From: Incurvaria masculella
Lineage: Eukaryota; Arthropoda; Insecta; Lepidoptera; Incurvariidae
NCBI GenBank assembly: GCA_946894095.1
Contig: OX335660.1
Location: 15,877,001 to 15,941,000 of the forward strand
Direction of reading: 5' to 3'
DNA: 64,000 nt
Within the stretch, counting starts at the first letter, position 1. Every line of letters starts with the position of its first letter. Position numbers and translations under genes: made by a program. Shown here piece by piece: positions 1 through 13,245 of the stretch. The notes below the pieces were generated by a model that had not been told where the DNA came from, made no database searches, and saw only the letters and a list, made by a program, of their open reading frames with translations.

Positions 1-861
1 GATCACTGCGATGTGGAATTTCGTGTTTTTTATTTAATTTCGTTTATTTAAACTTTTCGCAGTCAAACTACACTCATTTGCGTCTTTTGCCGATATATCC
101 GCGGATTTGATCAACTAAGTAGAGAAGAGCCAGCAAAGAAACATCACTGTTTTCATGTTTTTCCGTTCAAACACTTACGGAGATCTTAATGCTACTGCCG
201 AACAATTCTTTGGTATAACAGTTTAAGACAAAGAACAAAGTAAAGAAACATCATCCCTCGGTGTCAATGGATTAAATATATAAATCGCTTAACTAACGAT
301 GGTTACCCGATTACTATTGCCCATTAATTTGAAGTTTAATAGCAATCAGCATTGGATTTTTCAAATGAGTAGGTGAAATGAAACCTAATAATTGTCAGAC
401 TCATGCGACATGATAAAGAATTATATCCAAAGAAATGCTTGTGCGACAGAGAGGCAACGAGCTTTAGAATTTCTTTGAATTTAATTCTTCATCAAGATGA
501 AAACGGAAATAAAATATTTGTTAACAATAAAAAATCTTATTATAAATAAAACAAAGGCAAAAAGGAACACTTAATGGCATTCTCTAACAATATATGAAAC
601 CAACTGGCCAACTGGCATCAAAAAAGAGATTGAGTAGGAAGCGGAAGAGTCAGAAGAAAGGAATCGGTCGATCTTAGCAGAAAACCTGAGTGATACCACA
701 GACACACATACCGATCTTTTAGGTACTTAAGAGCTTCGGGTTATTTAAAGTATCTGGGGTTATTCAGGCGGTACTTGTCCGGCTAATAGTAAGTAGTATC
801 GCCGTACAGAAAATGTCTTCTCAGAAAATGATTTTCTTGCACAATTTACACATGCTTGATT
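1..861. other. AT-rich non-coding stretch
   Basis: No recognisable gene, RNA or repeat family member was found. All open frames are short and lack motifs. Confidence 0.5.
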
Positions 862-1025
862 TAGCCTCGATTGCACGAAGAGACCGTCGAGTTAATCAAT
901 GCTCAAACACGTCACTTTTAGTGAACCGCACGGAGTTGGTTCCATACTGTCCATATAAAGTGACGTGTTTAATCATACGTTGACGTTGATTTTGATTTTT
1001 TATGCTTTCGTGCACTCCGCCCTTA
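862..1025 (+). mobile_element. Palindromic MITE, 'cacgaag' family, copy 1
   Basis: It starts agcctcgattgcacgaag and ends with the complement (tcgtgcactccgcc). Inside are an inverted pair around aaacacgtcacttttagtg / aaagtgacgtgttt and the tail ttgattttgatttt. Related copies occur at 23697-23850, 56715-56885 and 59375-59533. Confidence 0.7.
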
Positions 1026-3144
1026 TCAGCTGCGAATATCAGACTGCTGGTGGTGATACTTCAGAAGCTCCTACGAACCCAGGCATACTTCTGACAAGGT
1101 GTACTGCTCTTATAAATTCAAGATTAAAAAAGGTGATTTCCACAGCTCTGCCAACAATGAGGCAGACCAGTTTCACAGAGTGACTTTGTGTGTGACAAAG
1201 ATTGTGCCAGCGTAGAATACAGAATGCGATGGCCAGGTTTAGTTGTATTTGATCGAACAAATAAAAAAAATGTGAACCTTTAAATAAAATAAACTAAATT
1301 TTAATGTTGTGTCAATCAGTTAAGGAGAGCAAGATCGATGTTTCATGGAATTGATAGAGCAGTGGACATTTAAGGTTCGAGGCCGGATATAGATTATTTG
1401 TTTCAACGAATGTTCCTACGAATCTGATTGTGGAACTAGCATTGTAACGTTAAAAGGCGTTGAGTTTGTTTGGATTTCTTTTTGATCTCAAAGAAGGAAT
1501 GAGTGACTTCGTGCCCGTTTGATTTACTCTCCCCTACACGTACCCCTACTTTAATATATTTTATAGAGGTATGATTTGCTAACATCCACACATGATGTAG
1601 CTATATTGTACGACTGACCGATAGGCGATTTAGTTTTGTATTAAATGAAGAAATAAAATGCAACAAAATTACATCACATCATTATACCACGGAGAGACGA
1701 GACCGAGACTTGAGAAAAGTTGTCTCATTCGGTAGGTATGTTCCGTCTCTCTCCAAATCCCGTTGACTTCTCACTCCCGCACTGTTCGCTCTCTATCTCG
1801 CGGTAGTCTCGTAAGCCTAGTCTTGTAGCACAGCGTGCTAATGCTATGTCTGTGGTCGAGACAGGGAAATAATTAAAATATACCAAGTTGCACGATTACC
1901 TAATTCGGTGGATTAAAAAATACATCGTAAGGCGTTGTTAGCTCGCAAAGGAGTTCGAAAAGTTTTACCCTTCAAGGAACCAAATAGATGGAAAAATCAG
2001 AACTTTGGAACAATTTCGCCTATTTATAAATCAGTCGCTCTGACTTCTCGCAGAAGCTTGCTATGTCCAAAGCCCCTAAATGGCACTTTTTGATCCGGTA
2101 GATAATAAATTGGGAGAGCCTAGACCTCAGCTTACTGGGTTCCGGCCACCTTAGGGTCCGCTCTCGCTCAATTTGGCCCCGGAACCCGATATTGGCTGTT
2201 TAGGTGCTAGAAGTGTGTCCCGCCGCGACACTGATCAACGGAAATACGGAACGGCTAAATTGTTTTAGGTGCAAATTCCATACACACAAGGATATTCCTC
2301 AGAGAAACTTTTTTTTAACAAACTGGTCGCCGTGGAAATCATACAGTTTGCTTCCGCCCACAGAACGAGAACGTATTTTGATTGTGTCACAATCGTAGAG
2401 GTCCTTTTTCGCTTAATGCTAATTAACTGAATCGCCGCATATTAAGGGCCTTTCTTAGCAGCTTGCAATCAATACAAGTACAAGATGATCAGCACTTTAG
2501 TAATAAAGTCCTTTAAAATAATTAATATTTAAACTAAAAATTGTCAATTAAAATTAATCTGCACTTGGTGAAAACCAGGCTGAGAATGTAAAGACAGACA
2601 ATGTCAACGGACGCATGGGACTATTAGGAAATTGTTTCATACAAAATATACTGAAATTTCTCTTATTACATTTTTTTTCCAATTCGCCATGAATGAAGAA
2701 TTATCTGAAGTTATGTTTCATGTTTAATTTTGAAATAATGAAGAAAACTTAAGAAATCTGATCGACCTCTTATTTACCAGAAAAATGGTATTTTTTCCGG
2801 CCATTCACCTCACAATCTACTATGCTTTCTTTTGTTTTTAAACACATGTTAAGCAGCGTCATTCAATTTCCACATACGTGGAGTGCTTAAGTAGGGATTC
2901 ATCTGAAAAACAGCTTCACAGTTTTCTACGAGTCAGCTGAGACCAATCCCTTTCGTCCACATTTTAGATCCATACCCACGTCGAACAACGATAACACATC
3001 AATGTTTCACTGTTGTTTTGTTTGGTTTAATTTTAGTTTTGTTGTTCATTACATTTCTTGGTTTTAATTATGTTATCTTTCTACTTCTGTGTCCGTTAAT
3101 GATGTGGCGAATATTTTATTCTTATTCTTATTCTTAACTGGCGA
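1026..3144. other. Non-coding stretch, no element recognised
   Basis: Mostly AT-rich, with a more GC-rich patch at 2130-2400 that has a 64-residue open frame without motifs. No tRNA, rRNA or transposase fragment was recognised. Confidence 0.4.
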
Positions 3145-3345
3145 CTTGCACAGTCAGTCAGCGTGTTTGCGTCCACTGCTGGACATACGCCTCTCCAATC
3201 CTTCTCCAGTCCTCCCGGCCCTCAGCGGTACGGAACCACTGCTTTCCGCCGACGCACTTGATGTCGTCTTCCCACCTGGCGGGTGGTCTTCTTGCCTGTC
3301 CACGGCCGCCAGTCACTTGCACAATGGAGTAATTTAATGTATCGC
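3145..3345 (-). pseudogene. LINE reverse-transcriptase C-terminal fragment
   Basis: The minus strand reads ...RPPARWEDDIKCVGGKQWFR and then ...DWRRIGEAYVQQWT. This RPPxRWxDDI...W...EAYVQQWT block is a familiar C-terminal end of non-LTR retrotransposon polyproteins in Lepidoptera. The fragment is under 80 codons, with no RT catalytic box, so it is a 5'-truncated dead copy. The exact clade is not resolved. Confidence 0.7.
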
Positions 3346-3633
3346 CATTTTGAAATCGTTGCTTGTTCTGTGGCAGCACGGCAAGGCCCACCGCGCACCG
3401 GCGAGACTCAATTCCGAGGGTATTTTGTCTTCCATTCTCGAGATCCTGCAGGATTTACGAGGATCAGGCGTCATTAGCCACTCTTTTTTCTGTCTCGCTG
3501 TTTATTTATTGTTAAGAAGGCTGACTTTTGGTTCGGCCGGAGCTTTATCATTCAGAATTCAATCGGACTACGCAAAATCGTATTTGCGTTTGAGCAAGCG
3601 ACGAGGATTTCTGTTTTATTTCGAATCACCTAC

Positions 3634-4013
3634 AGCTCGTGGTCCAGGGGCTGAGAACTTGCCTTTCATGCGAGAGGTCTGGGTTCAAATCCTCGCCCGG
3701 ACATGCACCACTTTTTTCTCTTTATGAGGTGGATAAGTGCATTTCGTTACGAATGCGTACTGTTCCATGGTTCGAAACCATGTAAAACTGTAGGTCCTCT
3801 TCCCCTACTAGGTGTTAGGATTAAACCCGCCCGGGTTGGTACCACCGCATTGGATGGTTGAAGCGGCAATGAAAAATTGTCCGTGTTTTCCATCCAGTTC
3901 AATATAGGTCCTGGCATGGCACCTAATTCCTTCGGGAATGTGGTGTATTGGGCTAATATCATAACGGTAGTTGTGTGATTTTAGCCATCCATGTCAGGTT
4001 ACATTAAAAAAAA
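3634..4013 (+). mobile_element. SINE, tRNA-type head, copy S1
   Basis: A head with a Pol III B box (ggttcaaatcc, in 3680-3700) is followed by the body common to all members: gcaccac...ttctcttt, ggttcgaaaccatgtaaaactgtaggtcc, cccgcccgggttggtacc, aaaaattgtccgtgttttcc, ggtcctggcatggcacctaa, gtggtgtattgggctaatatcat, then an A-rich tail. About 380 bp. Confidence 0.85.
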
Positions 4014-4239
4014 GTATGCGTAACAGAATTTTCATTGATAACCATTTTTATATTATGTTACAAAATTATCTTGATGTGTCACTGTAAATCGCCGTTATGC
4101 ATTTTTATAAAGTCATGTTACCTAACTGACTGAAATATTTTTTTGCACTTTGATAAAATGTAAGCGACAAAGTCGCTGTTTTTCTGCCGTCACAGTCTTC
4201 CGATGTAGACTGACTTCTTGCACATATACTTTATTTTCC

Positions 4240-4645
4240 TTTTTTTAATACTAGCTGGGGTCGTTTTGGACCAATGTCGGGTTGAATTATTTCCTGGATA
4301 TTATATGAGATTCCCATACAAACTTTTATGCCCTATTTCACCCCCTTCGAGTATTATTTTCACCGCCAAAGGTATGTCATTCTCCAAGGCCCAGACTATC
4401 CCTGTTACTAATAAACCCAGATCATCAGCTGAATAGTTATACAATGTTTTGTCCTTTACATTGACAGGCAGTTTCTAATTCGATAGAAAGGGACAAAACA
4501 TCGTATAACTATTCAGACGACGATCTGGGATTATTAGTGGCAGGGTATATCTATAATGAAATTTATCAAAATTGGTTCAGCGGTTGAGGCTTAAAACGCA
4601 ACAGACAGACAGAGTGACTTTCGAATTTATTAATATTAGTAAGAC
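4240..4645 (+). mobile_element. RTE/SINE-like repeat (ctagctg...aatattagta) with internal insertion
   Basis: It begins tactagctggggtcg and ends cgaatttattaatattagta, the same ends as the repeat at 44688-44966 (ctagctgaggtacccgg ... ttataatattagtagga). These ends are shared by a widespread arthropod interspersed repeat; class uncertain. An inverted-repeat element sits inside (next entry). Confidence 0.55.
4387..4552. mobile_element. Palindromic MITE inside the 4.2-kb repeat
   Basis: Arms of about 60 bp are complementary: cccagatcatcagctgaata ... gttttgtcc on the left and ggacaaaac ... ctattcagacgacgatctgg on the right, with an outer match ccctgttactaata / tattagtggcaggg. No coding capacity. 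Confidence 0.75.
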
Positions 4646-4699
4646 GTCGGTATACGTCGATTTTCCAGATGTATCTCTACCCCTGTCGGCTGCCCTTAA

Positions 4700-5067
4700 G
4701 GTCGGCCCGTAAGCACCTGAAAATTTCGCCTCCCATACAAACGTAGTTTACTAATAATTTGAAAACCACTGTTCCAACTTACTTGATATTTGGTATCTAA
4801 TATTAGGCTACAAATATCTGTGTCTGCATGCCTTTGTTTTTTCGGTAAATGTATTCTGGGTCAAACCACAGAGAAAACAAAATTCGTATGAAGATTTTCT
4901 TTTTGCATTCATTTCATTCGGTTTGGATTTTTCAAAAAAACAAAAGCATGCAGACACAGATATTGGCTACCTGATATTATATATTAAATATCAATTCAAT
5001 TGGAATAGCGGTTTCCAAATGATTAGTAAACTACGTTTGTATGGGGAGCATAGCTTACGGGCCGTTC
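4700..5067 (+). mobile_element. TTAA-MITE family C, copy C1
   Basis: Flanked by TTAA at 4696-4699 and 5068-5071. Ends are GGTCGGCCCGTAAGC and GCTTACGGGCCGTTC. Subterminal inverted blocks (catacaaacgtagtttacta) and inner inverted blocks (gatatttggtatctaatatt) give a long palindrome of about 368 bp. No transposase. Confidence 0.88.
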
Positions 5068-5149
5068 TTAAAGCATAAAATAATTTCGGACATCGGGCTT
5101 CAACCGTAACGTATACACCATTTTTATTTAGCTCCTTTTGTACACTTCC

Positions 5150-5390
5150 CAGGAGTCCAACTAGCGGCGGCAGCAACATTCGCGATCTGTGTTTTCCCAC
5201 ACCGGATCGCTCCCAGCGCGCGCGTCGTATTCCCACACCCCTCGTCAAACTTTAGCCGGAGTGTTGCGGCGCGGGGGTGCGGAGGTGCGGGGGTGCGGAG
5301 GCGACACACTTCCATTAATTTCGTATCGGATTAGCATACGCGTCACTTGCAACAAGCCGCCCCGCCACCGCTGAGTCGTCGAGTTGGTGT
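5150..5390. other. GC/CpG-rich island with G-rich tandem motif
   Basis: A 240-bp GC-rich block in AT-rich surroundings. It contains repeated cgggggtgcggaggtg units at about 5270-5302 that could form a G-quadruplex on the + strand. It lies between two TTAA-MITEs. It could be a regulatory island or an untranslated exon of the receptor or another gene, but no initiator with DPE or convincing splice pattern was identified. Confidence 0.35.
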
Positions 5391-5423
5391 GACTTTTTGA
5401 GGGACGTGATGTTGTCTGCTTAA

Positions 5424-5906
5424 GGTGGCCCAACCCGCTCAACTCCCCATACAAACGGGGAAAGATGATCACGCCCATATTTCTTATCAGAGATCCCAAA
5501 TTTTGCTCAAAGGAGCTTTATTTGATCGAACTAGATGTCTGATGACCGTTGGCATTGTAAAATTGTGTTTGGTTTCTAAGTTATAAGGTCCGAAAGTTCG
5601 AATTTTTCGCGCGTTTTATACAATAACTTTGGTGGCTTATTACGCAATGATGAAGTAAGAAAATCTTAAATAGATTAGTCATCAGACATAGTTTATTAAT
5701 TCAAGATTTATAATCTATTTGGTTTTTGTTAGATTTTTTAATACAGCAGTCGTGGTTTACTTTTTCATTGTCTTTTTTGTGGACATGTTGCATCTTCCTC
5801 ATCACGGAGCCTGTCTTTTTCTTTGAAACAGAGAAGGTCCCAGAGCGCAACAGCACGGTTTTGTACAGTGCCCGCGAATGAGTTAGTCCTACCGGGTTGG
5901 GTCACC
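5424..5906 (+). mobile_element. TTAA-MITE family A, copy A1 (somewhat decayed)
   Basis: Starts after TTAA (5420-5423) with GGTGGCCCAACCCGC and ends CGGGTTGGGTCACC followed by CTAA, a mutated flank. The interior matches other A copies (gatcgaactagatgtctgatg; cccagagcgcaacagcacgg) with a deletion in the middle. Confidence 0.85.
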
Positions 5907-5911
5907 CTAAC

Positions 5912-8900
5912 TGTTCCGCCATATATACTAGTGGATCTCTGAGCTTTAGACCTCGCGAATCTGTCTTTTTGAACATTGGAGATTTTATAAAAAAAACAAA
6001 ATTTTGAAAAAAAAACACAAAAAACTGGCTCTACAAAAAATTGTATATAAATATCGAAACTGTTTACAAAATTTCACGATAATCGCTTGAGTAATTCTGC
6101 CTGTAGAGGTGAACAACCGGACTGACATACCACATTTGAACACTTTTCAAAATTACTCCGCCATTTCGGAAAATTTTCAAAAACTGATTCGACTAAAAAT
6201 TATATTGAATTATCGAATCTGCTTAAAAAAATGTATACGAATCGATTGAGAAATGCGACCTGTAGAGGAGAACAGCTGGATACGAAAGCAATTTTGCCCA
6301 ATCTTGCAACGAAAACCTTCGGTATGCTCGATGAATAAGCCCATTCGTACACACACAAGGCTACACAAATCTCCGATTCTCAACGACTTTAGTATCTAGA
6401 CGACTACCGCAACACAAATCCATAGAGGACTGTTGTCGCCGTCCGACTTCGTATTGCGATAGTCGCCTAGATACTAAAGTCGTCGGGTATCGAAGATTTG
6501 CGTAGCCTTTTGTAAGAAAGGGCTACGTTTTACAACGCACCGATTTGCTTTTGAATGAATTAAGCTTGCACTTATGGGATGGTTCTGCATAGTACCAGAC
6601 TGCGCCATTAGACTCTGTCCGAAAATGTGCGTTTCGATCGAAAAATGACCCCAAGTTATCAACTATAACCACTACGACTACGCAGGAATGTCGTGGGCAT
6701 CCGCAGAAGAGAAAAGGAAAGAGAAGTGCCACGTGGACTTTATCCGGATCACAGCGAATAGACATATTGTCCATAGAATCTCATGGGAAGCCGGTTACGC
6801 GTCGTGTGACATACAGTCCAGAGCGAATGTGTTTCCTAGAACAGTTCCGACCAACACAAACCCTCTAATATCTGCGACTATATTTGCGAACTATGCAAAG
6901 AAAAAACCCGCAATGAAAATATAATTAGCTTATTCGACATAAAAAAGTTAAACAATGTGTGTTTGTAAAAAAATATCAAAGGTAGGTTGTGTGCAAGAGA
7001 GATAGGGTGTGTGTAGAGAGATTTAGAATGGGAGGTTTGTCATTTGTGTGACTGGATGTGTGTATGTATGTAATGTGGGCTTCACGTCCATGTGTTTTTC
7101 ACTTCAAACATTTGCAATAGAGAGTAGATTTAGAAGTAAAAACCTGATTTTCTGTGGCTTCTGTACTTGGTATAGAAATTGAAAGCTACGGTTCTTTTGA
7201 ATTGTGAGTAACATTATATTAAAATTTTATTTTTGATTTGTTTAAGTGTAGGCTCAGCTAACTCGAGGACCAATAAATACAATAAACAAATATATGAAAG
7301 TAGGACTCGTCTTTGATCTTCATTCGACTATTTCAGGTGCGTCGTAAATAATTATACGCATTCACAAGTTTCAGGGAGGCAAGCTGTGAGGAGAGCTAGT
7401 GTAACACAGTTCAGTAACACGGCTCAATATTCTCGAGATGATATTGCAAGTCAACCTGCCTGCTAGAATCGCGTATGTATGTTTGTTAATCAATTTTAGT
7501 CTGTCTGTATAGAAACACTTGGATAACGGAACGTCCGCGTCTATTTTAGGTTTTTGTGATATCGAAGAGGCAGCGACGTGATGCAGGTATCATTTAGGCT
7601 ATGTACGAGTATATACATGTTATTTTATTTATACTAATTAAGGCATTTTTTCCTTTGTTTAAATGTTATAGTTTTAATCAGCTTATTTGTGCATAGTTTG
7701 TAAATTTTGTCACATGATTTTTTCTAGATGCAATAATAAACGTTTCTTATTCTTATTCTTATTCTATTTACTTTTTCCTAAACTTTGCAGAAGTAAGTGT
7801 ATGGTGGGCTAGTGATTAATTTGTAATGTTTTGTATAAAAAAAATCGGGTCCCGTTAAAAAATCCCATGAATAAAGGGACCTTTATGGAAACAGTCAGGT
7901 TTCTGTCGGTTACACGCAATTATTCGTCTTGGTTTTATTGCATCTGCCACTCTTTTCTTTATTTACGGGAAAAACAAGTTTTAGGGCCAATTTGTCAATT
8001 CTCAGATAGTACTTATCGGACTGATAGATCATTGCCGGTGAATCATGTCTTCTATCAAAATTATCTGACTATAATTTTAATAATAAACATATGGACTTAC
8101 TACATATTATAAGCAGAAGCGTAAATAAATCCGTTAAATAGTTATCTGGCTGCCTATCAGACTATTTAAAAATCAGCCCTTATTGGAATAACTAATTCAA
8201 TACGCAGAAATATATCACATTGATACAATTATTGATTGATAGAGATACCAGGAAAACATGTACAGCATATCACTCTTTTAAAACTTACGCGGGACATACC
8301 CTCGGACATACCTAACTATAATATTTAGTTTGACGGCTTACTTTGACGGGTAATTGGTACACTATTGCGAAGGCAATCTTCTGTCAATGCCTTCGAGAGT
8401 GGATATCGTTGTCGTTTTATCTTGCTCGTTGGTTTCATCACGGTGGTGTCGACTTGGCGGTGGGGACTGGGTTCTCATAGTAGGCGCGCTAGGTGGCGCA
8501 TCTCCTACCTTTTTTGATCTGAGTTCAAAAGTGGCACGTAAGGCGCTTACGTAAGTGGGACGAAGAAAATGACAAATTGACCGATGGCCGGAACCGGAAA
8601 TTAAGCTCTCGTTTTGTGGATACGATACTTTGGCAGACCATATTTTTCTAAGCCTATCTACTATTGAAACGCGATGAAAAATCTCTGCGTTCATAAAAGA
8701 AAAAATATTAAAGCAAATAAATGGAAAACATAACTGGTTTTATTTATAGGAGAAAGGACAAATATATATGGATCAAATAAGAATCAAAGCGGCTGTTTCT
8801 GAAAGTATTGTAATACGTGTTTACGTAAAATATTGTCGATATTTTCCGTTTAGTTAACGAGATAATTGCAATTTTTTTATCGATACTAATAATAATAATA

Positions 8901-9921
8901 ATACTAATGTGTATGGCATGTTAATGAAGTTAGTTATTTTGTTTAATAAGATATTCTGCGTTTGTAGACTCCATGTATGATAAAAAACGAAATTGACTAT
9001 TTTTAGAAAAAAAATATGTATGCATGTATGTATGTTCCTCCATAACTCTTAAACTGATCATCCGAATTCGATGAAACTTAATACACGTGCATTTAACTAC
9101 ACGGGACACAGGATAGGCTAAACATAATTCAGTTCAGCTTACGCTAAGATGTGGCTGTCATACAAAATGGAGGTCGAAAAGGGGTCGTCACTCATAGTTG
9201 CTATCTTCCTTTGTTTTTACGCTTTCTTCTAAACCACGCAACGAATTATTATTGATCGAGGTTACGAGCTCTGGCGTGGAAAGCAATTCCCGGGCCCCGG
9301 GATATAAATTTTACAAACAATTACAAAGAGAATAAAACTACTAAAAGTCCGTTGACACTTATTCCTACAAATTAAAGAATGTAGCGCACAACTTTAGAGT
9401 TTATCGTCATAGAACTTACCTCGGATATAAAATATCTGTATGGAGAAAACACGCTGGTAGTTTTGTTTGTGTCACATTCGATATTATTAAAGTTTTGCCT
9501 TCGTCTGCAATATTTACATACCTAGCACAAACAAACTAACTAACTAACTAACCTAACCTACCAGAATTACTCTACTGATTAAAATCAAGTTAATCACGAG
9601 ATCTGATAAAACTGTATCACGAATATGTTCTGCTAATGACTATCATATGTGCCTGCTTCGACGGAGAAGCAGCGTGATGGTATGCTATTTTATTGCGATG
9701 GTATTCTGTTACGATTCAATCTGATGTCGGATAAAATCCGTTTTTTTTTCCTTTATGGTAACTACGATTTCCAGATGTACACTGAGAAAAAAGAAGCCAT
9801 CTATGTTTTTGAGTAAATGTTATTCGTTTCTTTATGCTATGGTTATTATCGGCAAAATACCATGTTATCATAGAGGGTGTTAACATAGGTTTGGTTCAGG
9901 TATTCGTTGAAAGACTATTCT
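5912..9921. other. Long AT-rich non-coding stretch
   Basis: It holds one inverted repeat (6357-6509, listed separately), a TG-rich segment near 6960-7080 and (aat)n near 8890. The 110-residue minus-strand frame at 8362-8694 shows no recognisable domain. No gene is supported. Confidence 0.4.
6357..6509. repeat. Inverted repeat element
   Basis: The left arm (aaggctacacaaatctccga ... gactttagtatctagacgac) pairs with the right arm (gtcgcctagatactaaagtc ... gaagatttgcgtagcctt) over about 55 bp with few mismatches and a loop of about 45 bp. This is typical of a small fold-back MITE. Confidence 0.8.
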
Positions 9922-9925
9922 TTAA

Positions 9926-10277
9926 GGATGTTCCGACCCATACAATGTTTTTTTTTACACAGAACGCAAAAAGTATTGCACTTTAAGGCACGAATTCGTC
10001 AAAATTATTAAATATAGCCACAGTAGTTGCAGCGAAAACATATTCACAATTTCAGGTTTTATGGTTTCGTTGTAATTGCCGATTAGAAGTTTTACACCGT
10101 TAGATGGCGCTGTTAAATAAACATCGTAAAAAATAAATCGTAACAAAACCAATAATCCTGAAATTGTGAAATTGTTTTCGCTGCAAGTATATTAAACTTT
10201 TATTATTAATTCATGGCTTAAAGTGCAATACTTTTTGCGTTATGTGTGCAAACAACTTTATATGGGTCGGAACAGCC
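9926..10277 (+). mobile_element. TTAA-MITE family B, copy B1
   Basis: TTAA at 9922-9925 and 10278-10281. Ends GGATGTTCCGACCCATA and TATGGGTCGGAACAGCC. The interior contains aaaaagtattgcactttaag, gttagatggcgctgttaa and aataatcctgaaattgtgaa. The length is about 352 bp. Other copies are at 26424, 39939 and 57406. Confidence 0.9.
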
Positions 10278-10281
10278 TTAA

Positions 10282-12121
10282 GCCGCACAAAAAATGCTAT
10301 GTCCCTTTTATGTTCCAAATATGCCTTAGGAATAACTGGTTAACGTTTGAACCTAACCTCAGTTAACACCCGGTATATAATATATATTATATTTACACGG
10401 AAAGAGCGAAATCTAATCAGCTTTCATTCGTATGAAATGCACAACAATACGGAGCGTTTAAAATAGTGCAAGTTTCTGCATCTTATTACATCAGAAATAA
10501 TAGTTTCCTCCTCTTTGAACACTCTTCAAAGCGCACTTAGTAATATTTACTCTGATCTTTGATCCCTTTCCGAGCCCCTTGTAAAATAAATGTGAGTTTC
10601 ATTTCGCTCCTCCCTCTGGCGTCGCATTACGGAACTAAACAACTGTAGAACAAACAGCGAACACTAGGAGCGCGCGCACACTGGCCGATCGCAACGAGAT
10701 ACCTTCAATCGGATGTCAGACGAAAACGCTGAAGAGAAAAGAAAGAGAAATGGCATTAGCTCGATATCGCGTCTCCGCCGGGTCTCATAGTAAGCGCGTT
10801 AATGAAGTGGCTTATCTTCTTCCTTTTCCACTATGGATGAAAAAGCAAAAAGTCCAAGATAGATCGTGTGTAGATACAACATTTTTTAAAACATATTATG
10901 TAACTATCCGTTCTGTGCTACACTGGCTTTAAGTATGCAATTCTTTTAACTGTGGATGATATGTGCAGCAAATGACTTGTTATAATTCTGATTTACTACT
11001 CCATAAGCAATGAATTTGATTTATTTTCGTGCATAATGTTGCATGGTTGAATCTCACTACGTGCTATTTCCTGCTACAATTGAACAGGTAGCAAAGTATC
11101 TGACCATGATCTTCCAATGGGTATGAAGAACTGAATATTGTTGCGAACTGTGGTATGGTATTTCCAAGCAGGTAATTAGCCAACTACTACTAAAACTTTA
11201 ATTACTTTAAAATAATACTGAGTATATTATTATCACACATATGATAGTTTATTAAGAATTATGCATGTGTTTCGCGACATAAAACTATTCAAAAATATTT
11301 TTACATCAATAACATTGCTTTATTTTATAATTATGGGCGATAATGCCTGAAACATACATATATATGTTTTCCTTATTCTATTTCCGTATGCGTCTCGTAT
11401 CGTATCTGAATGGACTCTCGGAATACTGGCAACTACGTAAGTTTTTCGAATTCGGAACGAACAGACTGAAATATTCTTTTCGAATATGTGTGACGAGTTA
11501 TAGATTTTGTTTTAGAAACGCTGCGTTTGAAGGGCACCGATTCGATTCTATAAAGATAACCGCCGTTATTTAAAAATGGAACCAGGAAAACGAATGTATG
11601 CCCCAGGCCTAAAATTATTCGGTCTCTAATCGAATATCTATGACGTGTAGAATCAAGCATGTTTTTATTTCACCCAAAAACACATTCATCCTAACGCACC
11701 CTCATTGACGTGGCACTCCCAGGCTCGGATAACTCTCCTCTAGCCCTAAGCGAAAACTTAAAATTTAAAATTACCGCAATTATGTCTTGTAAATCAATTG
11801 ATTGGGTACTTACTATAATATTCCACTAGAATTTGTATATTCGTGAATAGTAATAAAGAGCGCATCGGATCAAAAAATCGGAACTGTTCCGAACAGTGTG
11901 TCCAGTACGCTACTCACTAGACCGGTAACGTGAAACGCCCTCAGACATTCATAACTTGCTAGATCCTATTTGCTTGCGAATGGAAAGCGCTTTTCTTTTA
12001 CCATCTCTTGCTTGCGTGGAAACTTAATCATCTTTCTATGTTGGTCTGCTATCTTATTTCGGCCTCATAATTTCTGTTTATGCATGGCTAGGTTAAAATT
12101 ATTATTAAATTAATACAAAAT
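10282..12121. other. Non-coding stretch
   Basis: Nothing recognisable. A short frame ending at a possible donor (ctac|gtaagt, 11443) lacks an acceptor and any LRR pattern, so it was not called an exon. Confidence 0.4.
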
Positions 12122-12530
12122 ACTTTTTTTATGCGACCTGACATGGATGGCTAATACCACACAACTACCGTTATGATATTAGCCCAATACACCACATTCC
12201 CGAAGGAATTAGGTGCCATGCCAGGACCTTCCCTTTATGAGCACGGCAACATTGAACTGGATGGAAAACACGGACAATTTTTCATTGCCGCTTCGAACAT
12301 CTTTTCATCCAATGCGATGGTACCAACCCGGGCGGGCTTAAACCCTACCACCTAGTAGGGGAAGGGGATCTACAGTTTCACATGGATTCCGAACCATGGA
12401 GCAGCTCGCATTCGTGACGAAATGCACTAATCGAACTCTGAAAGAGAAAGACAGTGGTGCAAGCTGGTATTGAACCAGGGCCTCTGGTACGCTAGGCCAG
12501 TCCCCGCGCCGCTAGGCTACGAGCCGCTCA
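12122..12530 (-). mobile_element. SINE, tRNA-type head, copy S2
   Basis: Same body as S1 on the minus strand. The head end at 12440-12530 reads (as given) ggtattgaaccagggcctct (complement of the B box) and gctaggctacgagccgctc (complement of the A-box region). The A-rich tail appears as tttttttatg at 12122. Confidence 0.88.
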
Positions 12531-12879
12531 AAAGTTAATACTAAGTTTAGTATTAAGTTAAAATACTAAGTTTTTTTCATGGCATGCGAATTTCAATTTA
12601 AAAGTACAGCAAATTAACACGTACATTCAACAATATTTCATATTTTAGTTTCAGCTAACAGTATTCCCCGCAATATCAAAAAGTGTAAATTGGGTGATAG
12701 GTTATTTGAGTTTGTTTATTAAGGAATATGTAAACAAACATATTCACAAATAGATCTTATTTCTTGCTATCTCTACAAAATATTCGAATTCACTAAGAAA
12801 AAAAATCAGTGAATCTGACTGTAATTTCAATTAAAACAACCGTCTGAGTGTATCTTTAATTGTTTTTTTTACTGTGTGC

Positions 12880-13245
12880 AATAACTGTGTTCTCTTACTG
12901 TTTCCCGAACTATTTAAAAACTGTTTCCCGAACTGTTTGAAAACTGTTTCTAGCTTTAAATTTTTTTACATTCATACTTACGTCTTATATTCAATGAAAA
13001 GGTACTGTTCAATCTGTTAAAATTCCTGCACAGTTGCAGGGGCAGTTGCACTCCTAATTCATAGTTTTGCACTCCTAATTCATAGTTAGCCGTAATGATC
13101 AATTAGTTAAGATAACCGTTTCAAAATCATCTGATCTGTCACACGTGTAATTTTTACCAAGAGGTTAAAAAAACTGTTTAATACTAACTGTTTTGGCTCA
13201 TCAATAGATACTTACCGTAATATATTAATAGTAATGAGATATACT
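12880..13245 (+). repeat. Interspersed repeat with ctgtttcccgaac tandem motif
   Basis: Contains repeated ctgtttcccgaactatttaaaa-like units near 12895-12950. A later part (cacacgtgtaa, actgttttggctcatcaata, acttaccgtaa) recurs in inverse orientation at 38510-38690. Class unknown. Confidence 0.5.

Noticed and set aside
3640..3712. Possible tRNA gene
   Set aside because: A and B boxes are present, but no clover-leaf with a paired acceptor stem can be drawn, and the sequence continues into the SINE body; it is the tRNA-derived head of S1.
8362..8694. 110-residue minus-strand open frame
   Set aside because: No recognisable motif, no splice context, and comparable open frames on the other strand; treated as chance.
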